A stretch of DNA of 43,376 nt from a virus. Below, in pieces: positions 6,400 through 13,377 of the stretch. The stretch lies in IMG/VR virus record IMGVR_UViG_3300029309_000086, positions 1 to 43,376 of that record; one strand, 5' to 3'. The notes beneath the pieces are model-generated. The model saw nothing but the letters and a program-made list of their open reading frames with translations, was not told the origin of the DNA and made no database searches. Position numbers and translations under genes: made by a program. Position 1 is the stretch's first letter; every line of letters begins with the position of its first letter.

Positions 6400-6490
6400 T
6401 TAAAGTATACTTAAAGTTACCTTAAGTATATAATAACTATTAATATTAGTAGTAATTAAAAACTTAAGGTTACTTTAAGTAATACATTAA
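6400..6490. promoter_or_regulatory. Array of phased TTAA sites, CtrA-box-like operators
   Basis: TTAA occurs at 6400, 6411 and 6422 (exactly 11 bases apart, i.e. TTAA-N7-TTAA-N7-TTAA) and again at 6464 and 6475, then 6487. The pairs form near-palindromes ACTTAAAGTTACCTTAAGT (6409-6427) and ACTTAAGGTTACTTTAAGT (6462-6480). TTAA-N7-TTAA is the consensus of CtrA in alphaproteobacteria. The same motif recurs before the integrase (13279-13342). It lies 50-130 bases upstream of the left promoter. Confidence 0.55.
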
Positions 6491-6701
6491 GTATAATTAT
6501 AATGTATGTTGCCCCCGAAGTCAACTACTTTTTTTTAATTTATTTTAAAAACGTTGTAATTTACATATTGTGATCACAAAATAAAGGTTAACAGGCTGTT
6601 TTAGGGAAAAGGTGCGACATTTTGTCCAAACTAAAAAATCACATCTCTGTCATTGGGCATATACGCATACGGGCATATCCCCCATGTCCCATGCACCCGT
6701 T

Positions 6702-6713
6702 ATGTTATAACAT
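6702..6713. repeat. Palindrome ATGTTATAACAT, copy 1
   Basis: A perfect 12-base palindrome. The half-site ATGTTATA/TATAACAT recurs at 6787-6794, 6821-6832, 7853-7860, 7892-7908 and 8569-8576, with a variant at 8478-8492. The clustering around the first early gene suggests a dimeric regulator's operator. Confidence 0.5.
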
Positions 6714-6749
6714 TACATCTATACTATCAGAAACTATCATGACATATTC

Positions 6750-6765
6750 ACATATTCGAATATGT
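6750..6765. repeat. 16-base perfect palindrome
   Basis: ACATATTCGAATATGT is a perfect inverted repeat in the gene-free region, between two ATGTTATAACAT copies. Possible operator or origin element; no protein partner is known. Confidence 0.5.
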
Positions 6766-6819
6766 AACATATTGTTTTTATTAAATATGTTATACAATAT
6801 ACTATTACATGGGTGGTGT

Positions 6820-6833
6820 TATGTTATAACATA
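6820..6833. repeat. Palindrome TATGTTATAACATA, copy 2
   Basis: A perfect 14-base palindrome containing the same 12-base core as 6702-6713, spaced about 120 bases from it. Putative operator. Confidence 0.5.
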
Positions 6834-6841
6834 GCGTTAAA

Positions 6842-6858
6842 CTTGCGAACCATTCGCA
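6842..6858. repeat. Inverted repeat TTGCGAA-CCA-TTCGCAA
   Basis: Seven-base perfect arms around a three-base centre. It may be a small hairpin or protein site. No U-run follows, so it is not a good terminator. Confidence 0.4.
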
Positions 6859-6924
6859 AAAAGACATATCCAATAACAAATAGAACAGAACAAGAACAAG
6901 AGAACAAACGGTGAATACTATCAT

Positions 6925-6977
6925 GTTTCCTGTGAGTGAACGGATGTGCCTACCAGTAAAGTTTCCTGAGAGTGAAC
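6925..6977. repeat. 17-base direct repeat pair
   Basis: GTTTCCTGTGAGTGAAC (6925-6941) and GTTTCCTGAGAGTGAAC (6961-6977) differ at one base, with starts 36 bases apart. Iteron-like spacing in a gene-free region suggests initiator or regulator binding; unproven. Confidence 0.5.
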
Positions 6978-6999
6978 ATAGCCAAAATATAGCCAAAAT
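6978..6999. repeat. Tandem 11-base repeat ATAGCCAAAAT x2
   Basis: Two perfect tandem copies directly after the 17-base direct repeat. Further 'ATAG(C)GCC' and 'CATAGCC' echoes occur at about 7018 and 7064. One helical turn per unit. Confidence 0.45.
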
Positions 7000-7559
7000 T
7001 AAAAAATAAATTTGAGCATAGCGCCAATATAAAGCCCTTCCAGTTACCCTAAAAAAACCGCAACATAGCCATTGCAGCTTACATTCAACTTACTGGTAAC
7101 CATTACAGCCAGTCTGATGCAATATTCAGTAATTTGAATATGACTAATTCCAGCTCATTTTATGTCGTAAACAGAGCATATTCATGTCGTTTTTGTATCA
7201 TTAAAAAATTCTCACTGGCTCGCATAAAATTATTTTTTTCTTTTTTAATCTTTTCGCTTGACGCTATTTTAAAAGTATGATCTACGTTTTTTATGGCAAG
7301 GCAGTAGTCGGAGTTTTAGCCCTCACCTTTAAGCCCACGATATTTGACATTTTAGATCTACACTGAACGGTTATTCTTAATCGGTGGTTTAACTAGTAGA
7401 TCTATCCAGTAACATTTAGTTACAGTAAACCGATATGTGATTATGGTAACGTCACATTGACCGATACCTAGTTAAAACAATTCTAGTTGTTACTTACTCC
7501 AAAGGTAAGTATTCAAATAGTGTCTTAGAGTATGGCTTAAACATTACAGACCATCGTAA

Positions 7560-7800
7560 TGCAGTTAAGATGCTTTAGCATAGATAAGAGACTGGTAAAG
7601 GGTCACCCCAAGATAGGGAAACGAAAAAAGTAATAATCCTAAATAGCAATGCGGTATTGAAAACAGATATGCTTTAATGAGTTGTTAAGGCATGGGCTAG
7701 GAGCAAGGCAAAGCCTGATATGCGTGTCGTTCTGGACTACGGTTCTATATCAACTGGCTATTTTGATTAAGCCATTAACTAGGTTTAATCAGTACGGATA
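7560..7800 (+). ncRNA. Possible structured noncoding RNA (tentative)
   Basis: A stretch denser in GC than its surroundings, full of stops in all frames yet with local pairings: GCATGGGCT with AGCC...ATGC (about 7691-7722), AGGC-AAA-GCCT inside it, and TGATTAA with TTAATCA (7764-7770, 7785-7791). It ends shortly before a strong hairpin at 7823-7853. It resembles no RNA family I can name. It could instead be origin DNA or a decayed gene. Confidence 0.25.
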
Positions 7801-7822
7801 AACGCTATAAGATGAAAAGTTT

Positions 7823-7853
7823 TAGGGCATTAAGTTTTATACTTGATGCCCTA
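7823..7853 (+). terminator. Strong hairpin upstream of the first early gene
   Basis: TAGGGCAT-TAAGT and ACTTG-ATGCCCTA can form a 13-pair stem (one T-G pair) around a TTTAT loop. No long U-run follows directly, so it may be an intrinsic terminator of an upstream transcript, an mRNA-stabilising leader structure or an attenuator. Confidence 0.45.
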
Positions 7854-7891
7854 TGTTATACTTTCAATATATTTATTAAGTATATTGACGG

Positions 7892-7908
7892 TATAACATG
7901 ATGTTATA
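7892..7908. promoter_or_regulatory. Operator-like palindrome before the first early gene
   Basis: TATAACATGATGTTATA is a perfect 8-base inverted repeat around one G. It begins one base after a TTGACG (7885-7890) that could be a -35 box, so a bound protein would block a promoter here. I could not place a convincing -10 box. It shares its half-site with the palindromes at 6702 and 6820. Confidence 0.5.
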
Positions 7909-7943
7909 TCGATAACAGTAATTCCATTAATAGGAGATAAACA

Positions 7944-8477
7944 ATGGAAAATATTAAAGCTTTCGTAGGCAACTTTTCACGTAACTTAGGCAATGGCATT
8001 GCAATGGGTCAAAATACTCTTGATGCTGTAAACCATGCTATCAAAACTGGTGATACTTCAATACTTGCCCTAATGGTTGATAAAGTTGAAGCCAAAAAAG
8101 ATGGTTCAAGTAACTTTCAATTAACCATTAGATCAATATGGTCTGGTGTTAGTATTCAGACTGATAAGAAAACTGGTCAATGTCGTATCAAAACTAAAAA
8201 TGCCACACTTACAAACAGTGCGGTTGATACACTTAATCAATTGGTTGCTGATGGTGTGTCAATGCGTGGGTCTAAATGGTCTAAAGCTTTCAATACTGAG
8301 ACTGAACCAAAAGAAAAAGACGCTAAAAAGGCGGCTGATAGAATTGTGAATACTAATAAAGACGATTTACAATATGTGTCTAATCTTATCCATGCTTTAC
8401 AGCATAGCCTAAAGGTTGCACAAAATGCGGCTAGTCTAGAAAAAGTTGCTGCTGATGCTGCTAAACTTGCAGCGTAA
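7944..8477 (+). CDS. First early gene, hypothetical 177 aa
   Basis: 177 residues with a strong ribosome site (AGGAG, spacing 8). Mixed alpha/beta N-terminal part (GNGIAMGQNTLDAVNHAIKT at 17-36; NFQLTIRSIWSGVSIQTDKK mid-chain) and a helical C-terminus (about 125-177) rich in Ala and Lys. I recall similar products as abundant early proteins of marine phages but cannot assign a function; DNA or RNA binding is possible. It is isolated as its own unit: operator-like palindromes stand before (7892-7908) and after it (8478-8492), with a terminator at 8509-8540. That suggests independent, probably strong expression. Confidence 0.85.
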   Translation: MENIKAFVGNFSRNLGNGIAMGQNTLDAVNHAIKTGDTSILALMVDKVEAKKDGSSNFQLTIRSIWSGVSIQTDKKTGQCRIKTKNATLTNSAVDTLNQLVADGVSMRGSKWSKAFNTETEPKEKDAKKAADRIVNTNKDDLQYVSNLIHALQHSLKVAQNAASLEKVAADAAKLAA

Positions 8478-8492
8478 TGTTATAATATAACA
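8478..8492. repeat. Palindrome TGTTATAATATAACA
   Basis: Perfect 7-base arms around one A, starting directly after the stop of the first early gene. A variant of the ATGTTATA family of sites; may be an operator for the genes that follow. Confidence 0.45.
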
Positions 8493-8508
8493 CTTTGGTT
8501 AATTGGAT

Positions 8509-8540
8509 AAGCACCTGATAATATTTTGTCAGGTGTTTTC
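8509..8540 (+). terminator. Rho-independent terminator after first early gene
   Basis: AAGCACCTGA pairs with TCAGGTGTTT (one G-T pair), loop of about 10 bases, followed by TTTTC. It would end the transcript of the 7944-8477 gene. Confidence 0.7.
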
Positions 8541-8574
8541 CCATGTTAATCTGAGAAAGAGAGAGGGGTATAAC

Positions 8575-8787
8575 ATGATCGAAGAAAACTTTAATGGGCT
8601 AGTGTATAGGCTAGTGAAACAAGAGACTGGTGAGCCTGTATCCATTGGTGATCCGATAGAAAACCATAGGGGTGAACCGACTACAATACGCAATGCGGCT
8701 TGCCCTAGACATGAAGCTTCCAGTGGACGTGTGAACAACTACTTTCCACACGTGTATGATCTGGAATGGATTAAGGTGGTGTACTGA
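8575..8787 (+). CDS. Small hypothetical protein
   Basis: 70 residues from the ATG at 8575, chosen because GAGAGGGG lies just upstream and an upstream in-frame ATG at 8503 falls inside the terminator region. Sequence MIEENFNGLVYRLVKQETGE; contains FPHVYDLEWIKVVY at the end. The start codon overlaps an operator half-site TATAACAT (8569-8576). TGATG overlap with the next gene. Unknown. Confidence 0.7.
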   Translation: MIEENFNGLVYRLVKQETGEPVSIGDPIENHRGEPTTIRNAACPRHEASSGRVNNYFPHVYDLEWIKVVY

Positions 8788-9059
8788 TGGATAAAGTGTG
8801 GGCTGTTGAGGATAGCTATAGAGTATTGAGAATTTTCTCTAGTGAAAATGCGGCTATCAAGTGGTGTAAGAAAATGCTAGGTAGTGACTGGCGTTTTCAG
8901 TATGGTGATGATGCACCTATGGCATCATTCTTTATAGAAAACTTTGAGGGTGTTACAGTTGTGACTTACAAAAAGATAGTTAGAGGTTGTGACGAGCCGC
9001 AATTAGAGTTTTCATACACGATAGAAAGGCATGAGGTGTGGAATGAAAATAGTTTTTAA
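8787..9059 (+). CDS. Small hypothetical protein
   Basis: 90 residues, MDKVWAVEDSYRVLRIFSSE; compact alpha/beta with several Trp and Tyr residues (WCKKMLGSDWRFQYGDD). Coupled to the previous gene by TGATG. No recognised family. Early operon. Confidence 0.75.
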   Translation: MDKVWAVEDSYRVLRIFSSENAAIKWCKKMLGSDWRFQYGDDAPMASFFIENFEGVTVVTYKKIVRGCDEPQLEFSYTIERHEVWNENSF

Positions 9060-9153
9060 TGGTAAAAAGTGGGTGCTGTATGATGACAATGGTAAAGTTA
9101 TTGTTATTACTCGCATCCGTTCAATCTGTGAGGAGATGATGAATGATAAATAG
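9043..9153 (+). CDS. 36-residue mini-protein
   Basis: MKIVFNGKKWVLYDDNGKV then IVITRIRSICEEMMNDK: a short beta-hairpin-like start and a helix. It overlaps the preceding gene by 17 bases and the next by 11. Support is the dense run of overlapping genes with consistent spacing; a weak GAGG precedes it. Function unknown. Confidence 0.5.
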   Translation: MKIVFNGKKWVLYDDNGKVIVITRIRSICEEMMNDK

Positions 9154-9310
9154 TGTTTTAGTAATTCTACTAATGGTGGTAAACTTTATGGCTATGCTGA
9201 CAATAGCGATTGTTCCATTTATTCTATCGACTATTGAAGCTATACCTATATTAGTGGTAGTGTTTTGTGTAGTAATGATACTTAATTATATCGTGGGAAA
9301 GGGTATATAA
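9143..9310 (+). CDS. 55-residue two-helix membrane protein
   Basis: MINSVLVILLMVVNFMAML... with membrane helices at about 4-29 and 33-50. GGAG lies seven bases upstream of the ATG. Too small for an enzyme; could be an early inner-membrane effector (host takeover, exclusion). Unknown. Confidence 0.65.
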   Translation: MINSVLVILLMVVNFMAMLTIAIVPFILSTIEAIPILVVVFCVVMILNYIVGKGI

Positions 9311-9311
9311 A

Positions 9312-9500
9312 ATGATAAGGGATAAGTTTTGTATTGATGCTCTCGTGCTACACAAGAATAAAATACGAGAGATAAATTCGTTAATAGTTGACAAGAAAAG
9401 TATTGTCACATCTATGTTTAGCAGTGAGCAAGAAAAAGACACTGCTCTTAATGATCTATTAGAAATCAATAACTGTTTTGAAAGGTGGTTAAAATGTTGA
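9312..9500 (+). CDS. Small hypothetical protein
   Basis: 62 residues, MIRDKFCIDALVLHKNKIRE; mostly helical (SSEQEKDTALNDLLEINNCF). Follows the membrane mini-gene by one base. Unknown. Confidence 0.6.
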   Translation: MIRDKFCIDALVLHKNKIREINSLIVDKKSIVTSMFSSEQEKDTALNDLLEINNCFERWLKC

Positions 9501-9835
9501 TAGATGAATTGAAAGAGACAGGTAAAAATCTGTCTAGTAAACGTGCTAATTTTACTAACCCTAAACTTAGTAAGCTTAGGCGTAGAAATGCTGTGAAGTC
9601 TGCTTATGCTAGTGTGCGAGAGGCTTCTAGGTTAATGAATGAATACATACTTCAGGGCAAGTACTTTGATGGTACTGACACAAAGTATGTAGAGATGTCT
9701 GGTGAAAGTCTGTCTGATATTGTGTCAAAAATACAACAGTCTGATCCAAACTTTGGTCTGTACGATATGTCATTCTTTGGTGGGTGGTTTGTCGCAGACT
9801 ATAACGTGACTGCACAAGTTCGCAGTTTAATTTAA
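9494..9835 (+). CDS. Hypothetical protein, 113 aa
   Basis: Start set at ATG 9494 (spacing 5 from GGTGG) rather than the upstream GTG at 9485. Helical N-terminal half, basic (SSKRANFTNPKLSKLRRRN), C-terminal acidic/aromatic part with FGLYDMSFFGGWFVADYN. No known domain. Early operon. Confidence 0.75.
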   Translation: MLIDELKETGKNLSSKRANFTNPKLSKLRRRNAVKSAYASVREASRLMNEYILQGKYFDGTDTKYVEMSGESLSDIVSKIQQSDPNFGLYDMSFFGGWFVADYNVTAQVRSLI

Positions 9836-9856
9836 ACTTAACCATAGGAGGTTAAT

Positions 9857-10171
9857 ATGCTTATAGGTCGTGTTACCAAAGCACCAGAAACTAAAAACAT
9901 ACCAGAGCATCACTGGCATTTTTATGTCATGGATGGTACGAAGATTGTCAGGTTTCAAAAATTTAAAAGAAAGTGGGTTGCAAAAGCACACGCACAACTT
10001 GCACTTGATGTAAATGAGATTGACCAGTTGGAGACTTACAGTCTACGTGGTGACTTACAAAACGTAAGGTCTAAAAGTAATCGGTCAAAGATTGTTGCTT
10101 TACAGGAGCAAGTTGACTTGCTTAAGATACAACTTAATAATGAGAGGCTTAAACTATTCGGAGAGGTTTGA
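9857..10171 (+). CDS. Hypothetical protein with C-terminal coiled coil
   Basis: 104 residues behind a GGAGG ribosome site. Beta-like N-terminal part (HHWHFYVMDGTKIVRFQKFK), then a coiled coil at about 75-100 (SKIVALQEQVDLLKIQLNNE). Probably oligomeric. TGATG overlap with the next gene. Unknown. Confidence 0.8.
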   Translation: MLIGRVTKAPETKNIPEHHWHFYVMDGTKIVRFQKFKRKWVAKAHAQLALDVNEIDQLETYSLRGDLQNVRSKSNRSKIVALQEQVDLLKIQLNNERLKLFGEV

Positions 10172-10671
10172 TGAATATATTTGCACTATCTAGGTGTCCG
10201 ATGCAGTCAGCATGGTGGTTAGATGACATCCGTAAGAACAAGATGATTCTTGAGTCTGCACAGATGTTGTCTACCGCAGTGCGTACACTGTGTCCAGATA
10301 CTGACTTATCAGTGTACAAGGTGGCATACTTGAACCACCCTTGTACAATCTGGGCTAGGCAATCACGAGGTAACTTCAAGTGGTTGCTATCCCATATGTC
10401 TCACCTATGGTTACAGAAATGTGGTGAGCATGGATCGGCTAGACTTATTCCACAATTGGATGAGTATAGTTCCACTGGATATTTTCCTAGCGAGGACTTG
10501 ACAGATTTTGCCAACTGTGCTAGGAACTTAGAACGTGGAGTTGATTATTCAGATGTTGATGATGTGCATCAAGCGTATCGGATGTATATGAATGATCGTT
10601 GGAAAGAAAACAATATTACCCTAACATGGAGTTGGGGTAGAGAGCCAGAATGGAGGAACAAACATGGCTAA
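10171..10671 (+). CDS. Conserved phage protein, possible nucleic-acid enzyme
   Basis: 166 residues from the ATG at 10171 (TGATG overlap, GGAGAGG upstream). The layout MNIFALSRCPMQSAWWLDDI, KMILESAQMLSTAVRTL, VYKVAYLNHPCTIWARQS and FKWLLSHMSHLW matches a phage protein I know as MNIF-x-L...K-x-x-x-E-x-A-Q-x-L-S-T-A...NHP-x-x-x-W-x-R-x-S, sometimes annotated as a pyrimidine-dimer glycosylase-like protein. That function is unproven. Highly conserved His/Asn/Pro/Trp residues imply an active or binding site. Confidence 0.75.
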   Translation: MNIFALSRCPMQSAWWLDDIRKNKMILESAQMLSTAVRTLCPDTDLSVYKVAYLNHPCTIWARQSRGNFKWLLSHMSHLWLQKCGEHGSARLIPQLDEYSSTGYFPSEDLTDFANCARNLERGVDYSDVDDVHQAYRMYMNDRWKENNITLTWSWGREPEWRNKHG

Positions 10672-12271
10672 ATATTGGATAATGCCTAATGACATGGACA
10701 AGGTCACTGCATACAATGCACACCTTGCCGAGCAGCTAGAGCTTTACAAGAACTATGATGTGGATATGCCACAGATAAATGTACACTATGACAATACCAA
10801 AGAGTTGACTGGTGGTGTTATCTGGGTCAATGACATGAAGTTCTTAGTATCAGAGCCAAGAGAGAATGGCTTTGTTATCAAGCGTGATTGGTCTGCATCA
10901 GATGAGATTGACCCTGTGCTCAAGGCATGGGGTAACTATGATGAGGTAGACATGTTTCGTAATCGTGACGATACATTCATCGCATGGTTTGATCGTACCT
11001 ATCTTCAAGTTACTGGTCATGGTCAAAAGGCTGAGGTCAAGAATACATTGCGTCTACGATGCTTTGCACCTCGCAGATCCCAACGGTTTGCACCTAAGAT
11101 CACCATGTATCAATCGGCTCGTGATCGCTTTGAGCGTGAGCGTGAGGTTGCTATGAAGCCAGCTCGTGCATTCTCTCTAATGTTTCCTGAGCTAGAACAT
11201 AAACAGATCATTGAGCTTACTGATATGTACCTTAACAGGTTTGCTACACGTAAGCTATTTCTCAAGGAGGGTACAGATGCAGCAGACTTTGTCAAAGCAT
11301 ACTCATGGACTCAAGCCCCTACTGACAACATCAACACCACTTATCAACGTAAGTCTAGTGCATCATCATGTATGCGGTATGACTTCGATCACTTGCCTGT
11401 ACATCCAGTGTCAGTCTATGCAAGTGGTGACTTCAAGATCTTATGGTCAGAAGATGCAGACGGTAAGATCGCATCTCGTTGTGTGGTTCGTGTCATGGAA
11501 GATGGAATCTACAGAGGCGGTCCGATATATGGTGTGTCAGAGCAAGCTATAGACTTGATAGAGCATCATATCAATGCCAACGGTGGTGAGTATGGCAAAG
11601 ATGGTGCATGGGAAGGTGCTAGGCTAGTACGCAAACCCGCTGATGATGCGGATTCTTTCTATGCACCGTATCTTGACCCTGAGCCACGTAGATTGTATGA
11701 CGATGGTAAGTATCTTGTTATTTCTGGTGAGGGTGAGATTGATGCCAATGGTTATCAAGGCATACTTGGTGCTTACGATTGTCAGTGTGATAATTGTGGT
11801 TGTGGTTTGAGTGAGGATGATTATTACTTTAGTGAGTATACTGAGCAGCGTTACTGCAATGACTGCTATTATGATGAGCACTTCTACTGTGAGTATGCAG
11901 ATGCAGATTACCACATTGATCAGTCTTACATGGTCAATGTACCTTACGGTAGTAGAAGTGGCTACACTGAGGAGCGTGTCAGTGACTGGGCTGTTGAGTA
12001 CGGTGATCAGTTTATGTACTGTGACAATGACGATGAGTACTGGCACATTGATCTAGCCTACTATTGTGATCATGAGGATTGCTACATCAGTCAACGTGGT
12101 ATTGATGCAAAGACTTACTTCATATCTGATTGGGACTTCGAGTGCTATCCTGATGATCAGAAGGCTACCACAGATACTGGTGATACTGTATCTATTGAGG
12201 AGGCTAAAGAGGCTGACCTTGAGTATGATGAAACAAATAATACATGGAATGTAAAAGAGGAGGAAGACTAA
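10664..12271 (+). CDS. Large early protein with SCM domain and Cys-rich zinc-binding C-terminus
   Basis: 535 residues, the largest unassigned early gene. Residues 1-230 are alpha/beta with a helical region (ARDRFERERE...EHKQIIELTDMYLNRFATRK). Residues 231-345 hold SSASSCMRYDFD...HPVSVYASGDFKILWSE...SRCVVRVMEDG, a block I recall in phage and other virus proteins of unknown function. Residues 373-494 hold eleven Cys (373, 375, 378, 380, 398, 401, 409, 453, 468, 473, 494) with CxxC pairs, many Tyr and Asp, suggesting two or more zinc sites. The end is strongly acidic (KEEED). It is coupled to the peptidase gene by TAATG. Possibly a host-takeover or scaffold protein; function unknown. Confidence 0.85.
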   Translation: MAKYWIMPNDMDKVTAYNAHLAEQLELYKNYDVDMPQINVHYDNTKELTGGVIWVNDMKFLVSEPRENGFVIKRDWSASDEIDPVLKAWGNYDEVDMFRNRDDTFIAWFDRTYLQVTGHGQKAEVKNTLRLRCFAPRRSQRFAPKITMYQSARDRFEREREVAMKPARAFSLMFPELEHKQIIELTDMYLNRFATRKLFLKEGTDAADFVKAYSWTQAPTDNINTTYQRKSSASSCMRYDFDHLPVHPVSVYASGDFKILWSEDADGKIASRCVVRVMEDGIYRGGPIYGVSEQAIDLIEHHINANGGEYGKDGAWEGARLVRKPADDADSFYAPYLDPEPRRLYDDGKYLVISGEGEIDANGYQGILGAYDCQCDNCGCGLSEDDYYFSEYTEQRYCNDCYYDEHFYCEYADADYHIDQSYMVNVPYGSRSGYTEERVSDWAVEYGDQFMYCDNDDEYWHIDLAYYCDHEDCYISQRGIDAKTYFISDWDFECYPDDQKATTDTGDTVSIEEAKEADLEYDETNNTWNVKEEED

Positions 12272-13239
12272 TGCATAGTCTAGTAGAAATGTTGCGTTAC
12301 AAACGACCAGAGGGTAGTGCTACGCAGCGAGCTTTTTGTAAGAGGTTTCTCGAACCTACGTTCGGCAAGCCTGACAAGTTTGGTAACTATATCAAGATCA
12401 TAGGTGACAAACCTAATGTGTGTTTTACTGCACACCATGACACTGTGCATAGCACTGATGGCTTTCAAAAGCTAATCATCATGAATGACGTAGTGTCTAT
12501 ATCTAACCATGCTGACTCTAATTGTCTAGGTGCTGACTGTACCACTGGTGTATGGTTGATCCTTGGCATGATTGAGTTCGGTGTACAAGGTGTGTATGTT
12601 ATCCATGCAGCAGAGGAGTCTGGTTGTCAAGGTAGTCAGCAGCTTGTAGCATCTGAACCTAAGTGGCTGAGTTATATTGACGCAGTAATATCTTTTGATC
12701 GTAAGGGTCAGAACTCTGTGATCACACACCAGATGGGACTACGTACTGCATCAGACGCCTTTGCAAAATCTTTTATAGATGTTGTAAATATATCACAGTT
12801 AGAACCTGATAGCACTGGCTCTTACACTGATAGCAATGAGTATGCTTCAGTGGTATCTGAGTGTACTAATATTAGTGTTGGCTATTACAATCAGCACAGT
12901 AAGAACGAGGTGCAAGACCTTGATTATGCTGATGAATTACTGATTGCACTGTGTCAAGCTGATTGGTCTAGCTTAGTGTTTGAGCGTGATGCATCCAAGG
13001 TCGAGGACTTGTGGCAACGCAATGACAAGTACGGTTACAAGTATGATTGTGATGACGATAATACTTTTGCTCTAGAGCAACTTATTATTGACTACCCGAC
13101 TAGGATTGCAGAGCTGCTTGATCAGTATGGCTTTAATCCACACACTCTTATGGAAGAGTGCCACATTGATGATATGTCTAGGTATTACAATTACTCAGAC
13201 AATTATGGTAATGATAAGTATTGGAAGAAATACATGTGA
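12271..13239 (+). CDS. M28-family zinc metallopeptidase
   Basis: 322 residues from the ATG at 12271, which overlaps the upstream stop (TAATG) behind GAGGAGG. A full M28-type co-catalytic zinc set is visible: HHD (His55, Asp57), GADCTTG (Asp89 bridging), AEESG (Glu115 base, Glu116 ligand), SFDRKG (Asp143) and NQHSKNE (His209). The family includes aminopeptidases and carboxypeptidases. A C-terminal extension (about 245-322) is acidic and Tyr/Asp-rich with no obvious homology. No signal peptide, so it acts in the cytoplasm, perhaps on host or phage peptides. Exact substrate unknown. Confidence 0.85.
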   Translation: MHSLVEMLRYKRPEGSATQRAFCKRFLEPTFGKPDKFGNYIKIIGDKPNVCFTAHHDTVHSTDGFQKLIIMNDVVSISNHADSNCLGADCTTGVWLILGMIEFGVQGVYVIHAAEESGCQGSQQLVASEPKWLSYIDAVISFDRKGQNSVITHQMGLRTASDAFAKSFIDVVNISQLEPDSTGSYTDSNEYASVVSECTNISVGYYNQHSKNEVQDLDYADELLIALCQADWSSLVFERDASKVEDLWQRNDKYGYKYDCDDDNTFALEQLIIDYPTRIAELLDQYGFNPHTLMEECHIDDMSRYYNYSDNYGNDKYWKKYM

Positions 13240-13260
13240 CGACATGACACACTTGATGTC

Positions 13261-13289
13261 TTGTCAAAATAGTGTATTTTAAAGATACT
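13261..13289 (+). promoter_or_regulatory. Candidate promoter for integrase unit
   Basis: TTGTCA (13261-13266) and GATACT (13284-13289) are 17 bases apart. The -10 end overlaps the palindrome at 13287-13305, so the latter could repress it. Moderate match only. Confidence 0.45.
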
Positions 13290-13366
13290 TTAAGTAACTT
13301 AAAGTTTTTTAATATTTATAGTAGTAATATTAAATACTTTAAGTATAACTATAGGTTCCTTAGAGT
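13279..13366. promoter_or_regulatory. TTAA-rich operator region before integrase
   Basis: ACTTTAAGTAACTTAAAGT (13287-13305) is a perfect 9-base inverted repeat around one A. TTAA copies occur at 13279, 13290, 13299, 13309, 13330 and 13339; 13279 and 13290 are in the TTAA-N7-TTAA arrangement. A degenerate second site ACTATAGGTTCCTTAGAGT (13348-13366) matches 14 of 19 bases of the 6462-6480 site. The same motif family as the left promoter, here just before the leader peptide and integrase. Confidence 0.55.
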
Positions 13367-13377
13367 AGGAGGTGCCT

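Larger units (their letters stand above)
6327..7943. other. 1.6-kb gene-free divergent control region
   Basis: No convincing ORF with a ribosome site on either strand. From left to right it holds the left promoter, phased TTAA sites, an A/T-rich tract, several palindromes (6702-6858), direct and tandem repeats (6925-6999), a long stretch with denser GC (7560-7800) that may be a structured RNA, a strong hairpin (7823-7853) and an operator-like palindrome (7892-7908). It separates the early plus-strand genes from the minus-strand block and is the natural place for early promoters and a replication origin, neither of which is proven. Confidence 0.75.

Noticed and set aside
6622-6996. Open frames of 63-70 codons in the gene-free region
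   Set aside because: They have no ribosome site, run through palindromes and show no recognisable protein composition.
7730-7760. GGTTCTATATC element resembling a tRNA/tmRNA T-arm
   Set aside because: No acceptor stem, anticodon arm or CCA could be built around it, so no tRNA or tmRNA call was made.
11624-12046. 140-codon open frame antisense to the zinc-binding protein
   Set aside because: Low-complexity Ile/Thr/Val product with no ribosome site, created by the codon usage of the Asp/Tyr-rich sense gene.
6400-13366. The two TTAA operator regions as integrase arm sites of one attP
   Set aside because: They lie 6.8 kb apart and in opposite orientation, and no core with a tRNA-like identity was found next to the integrase.
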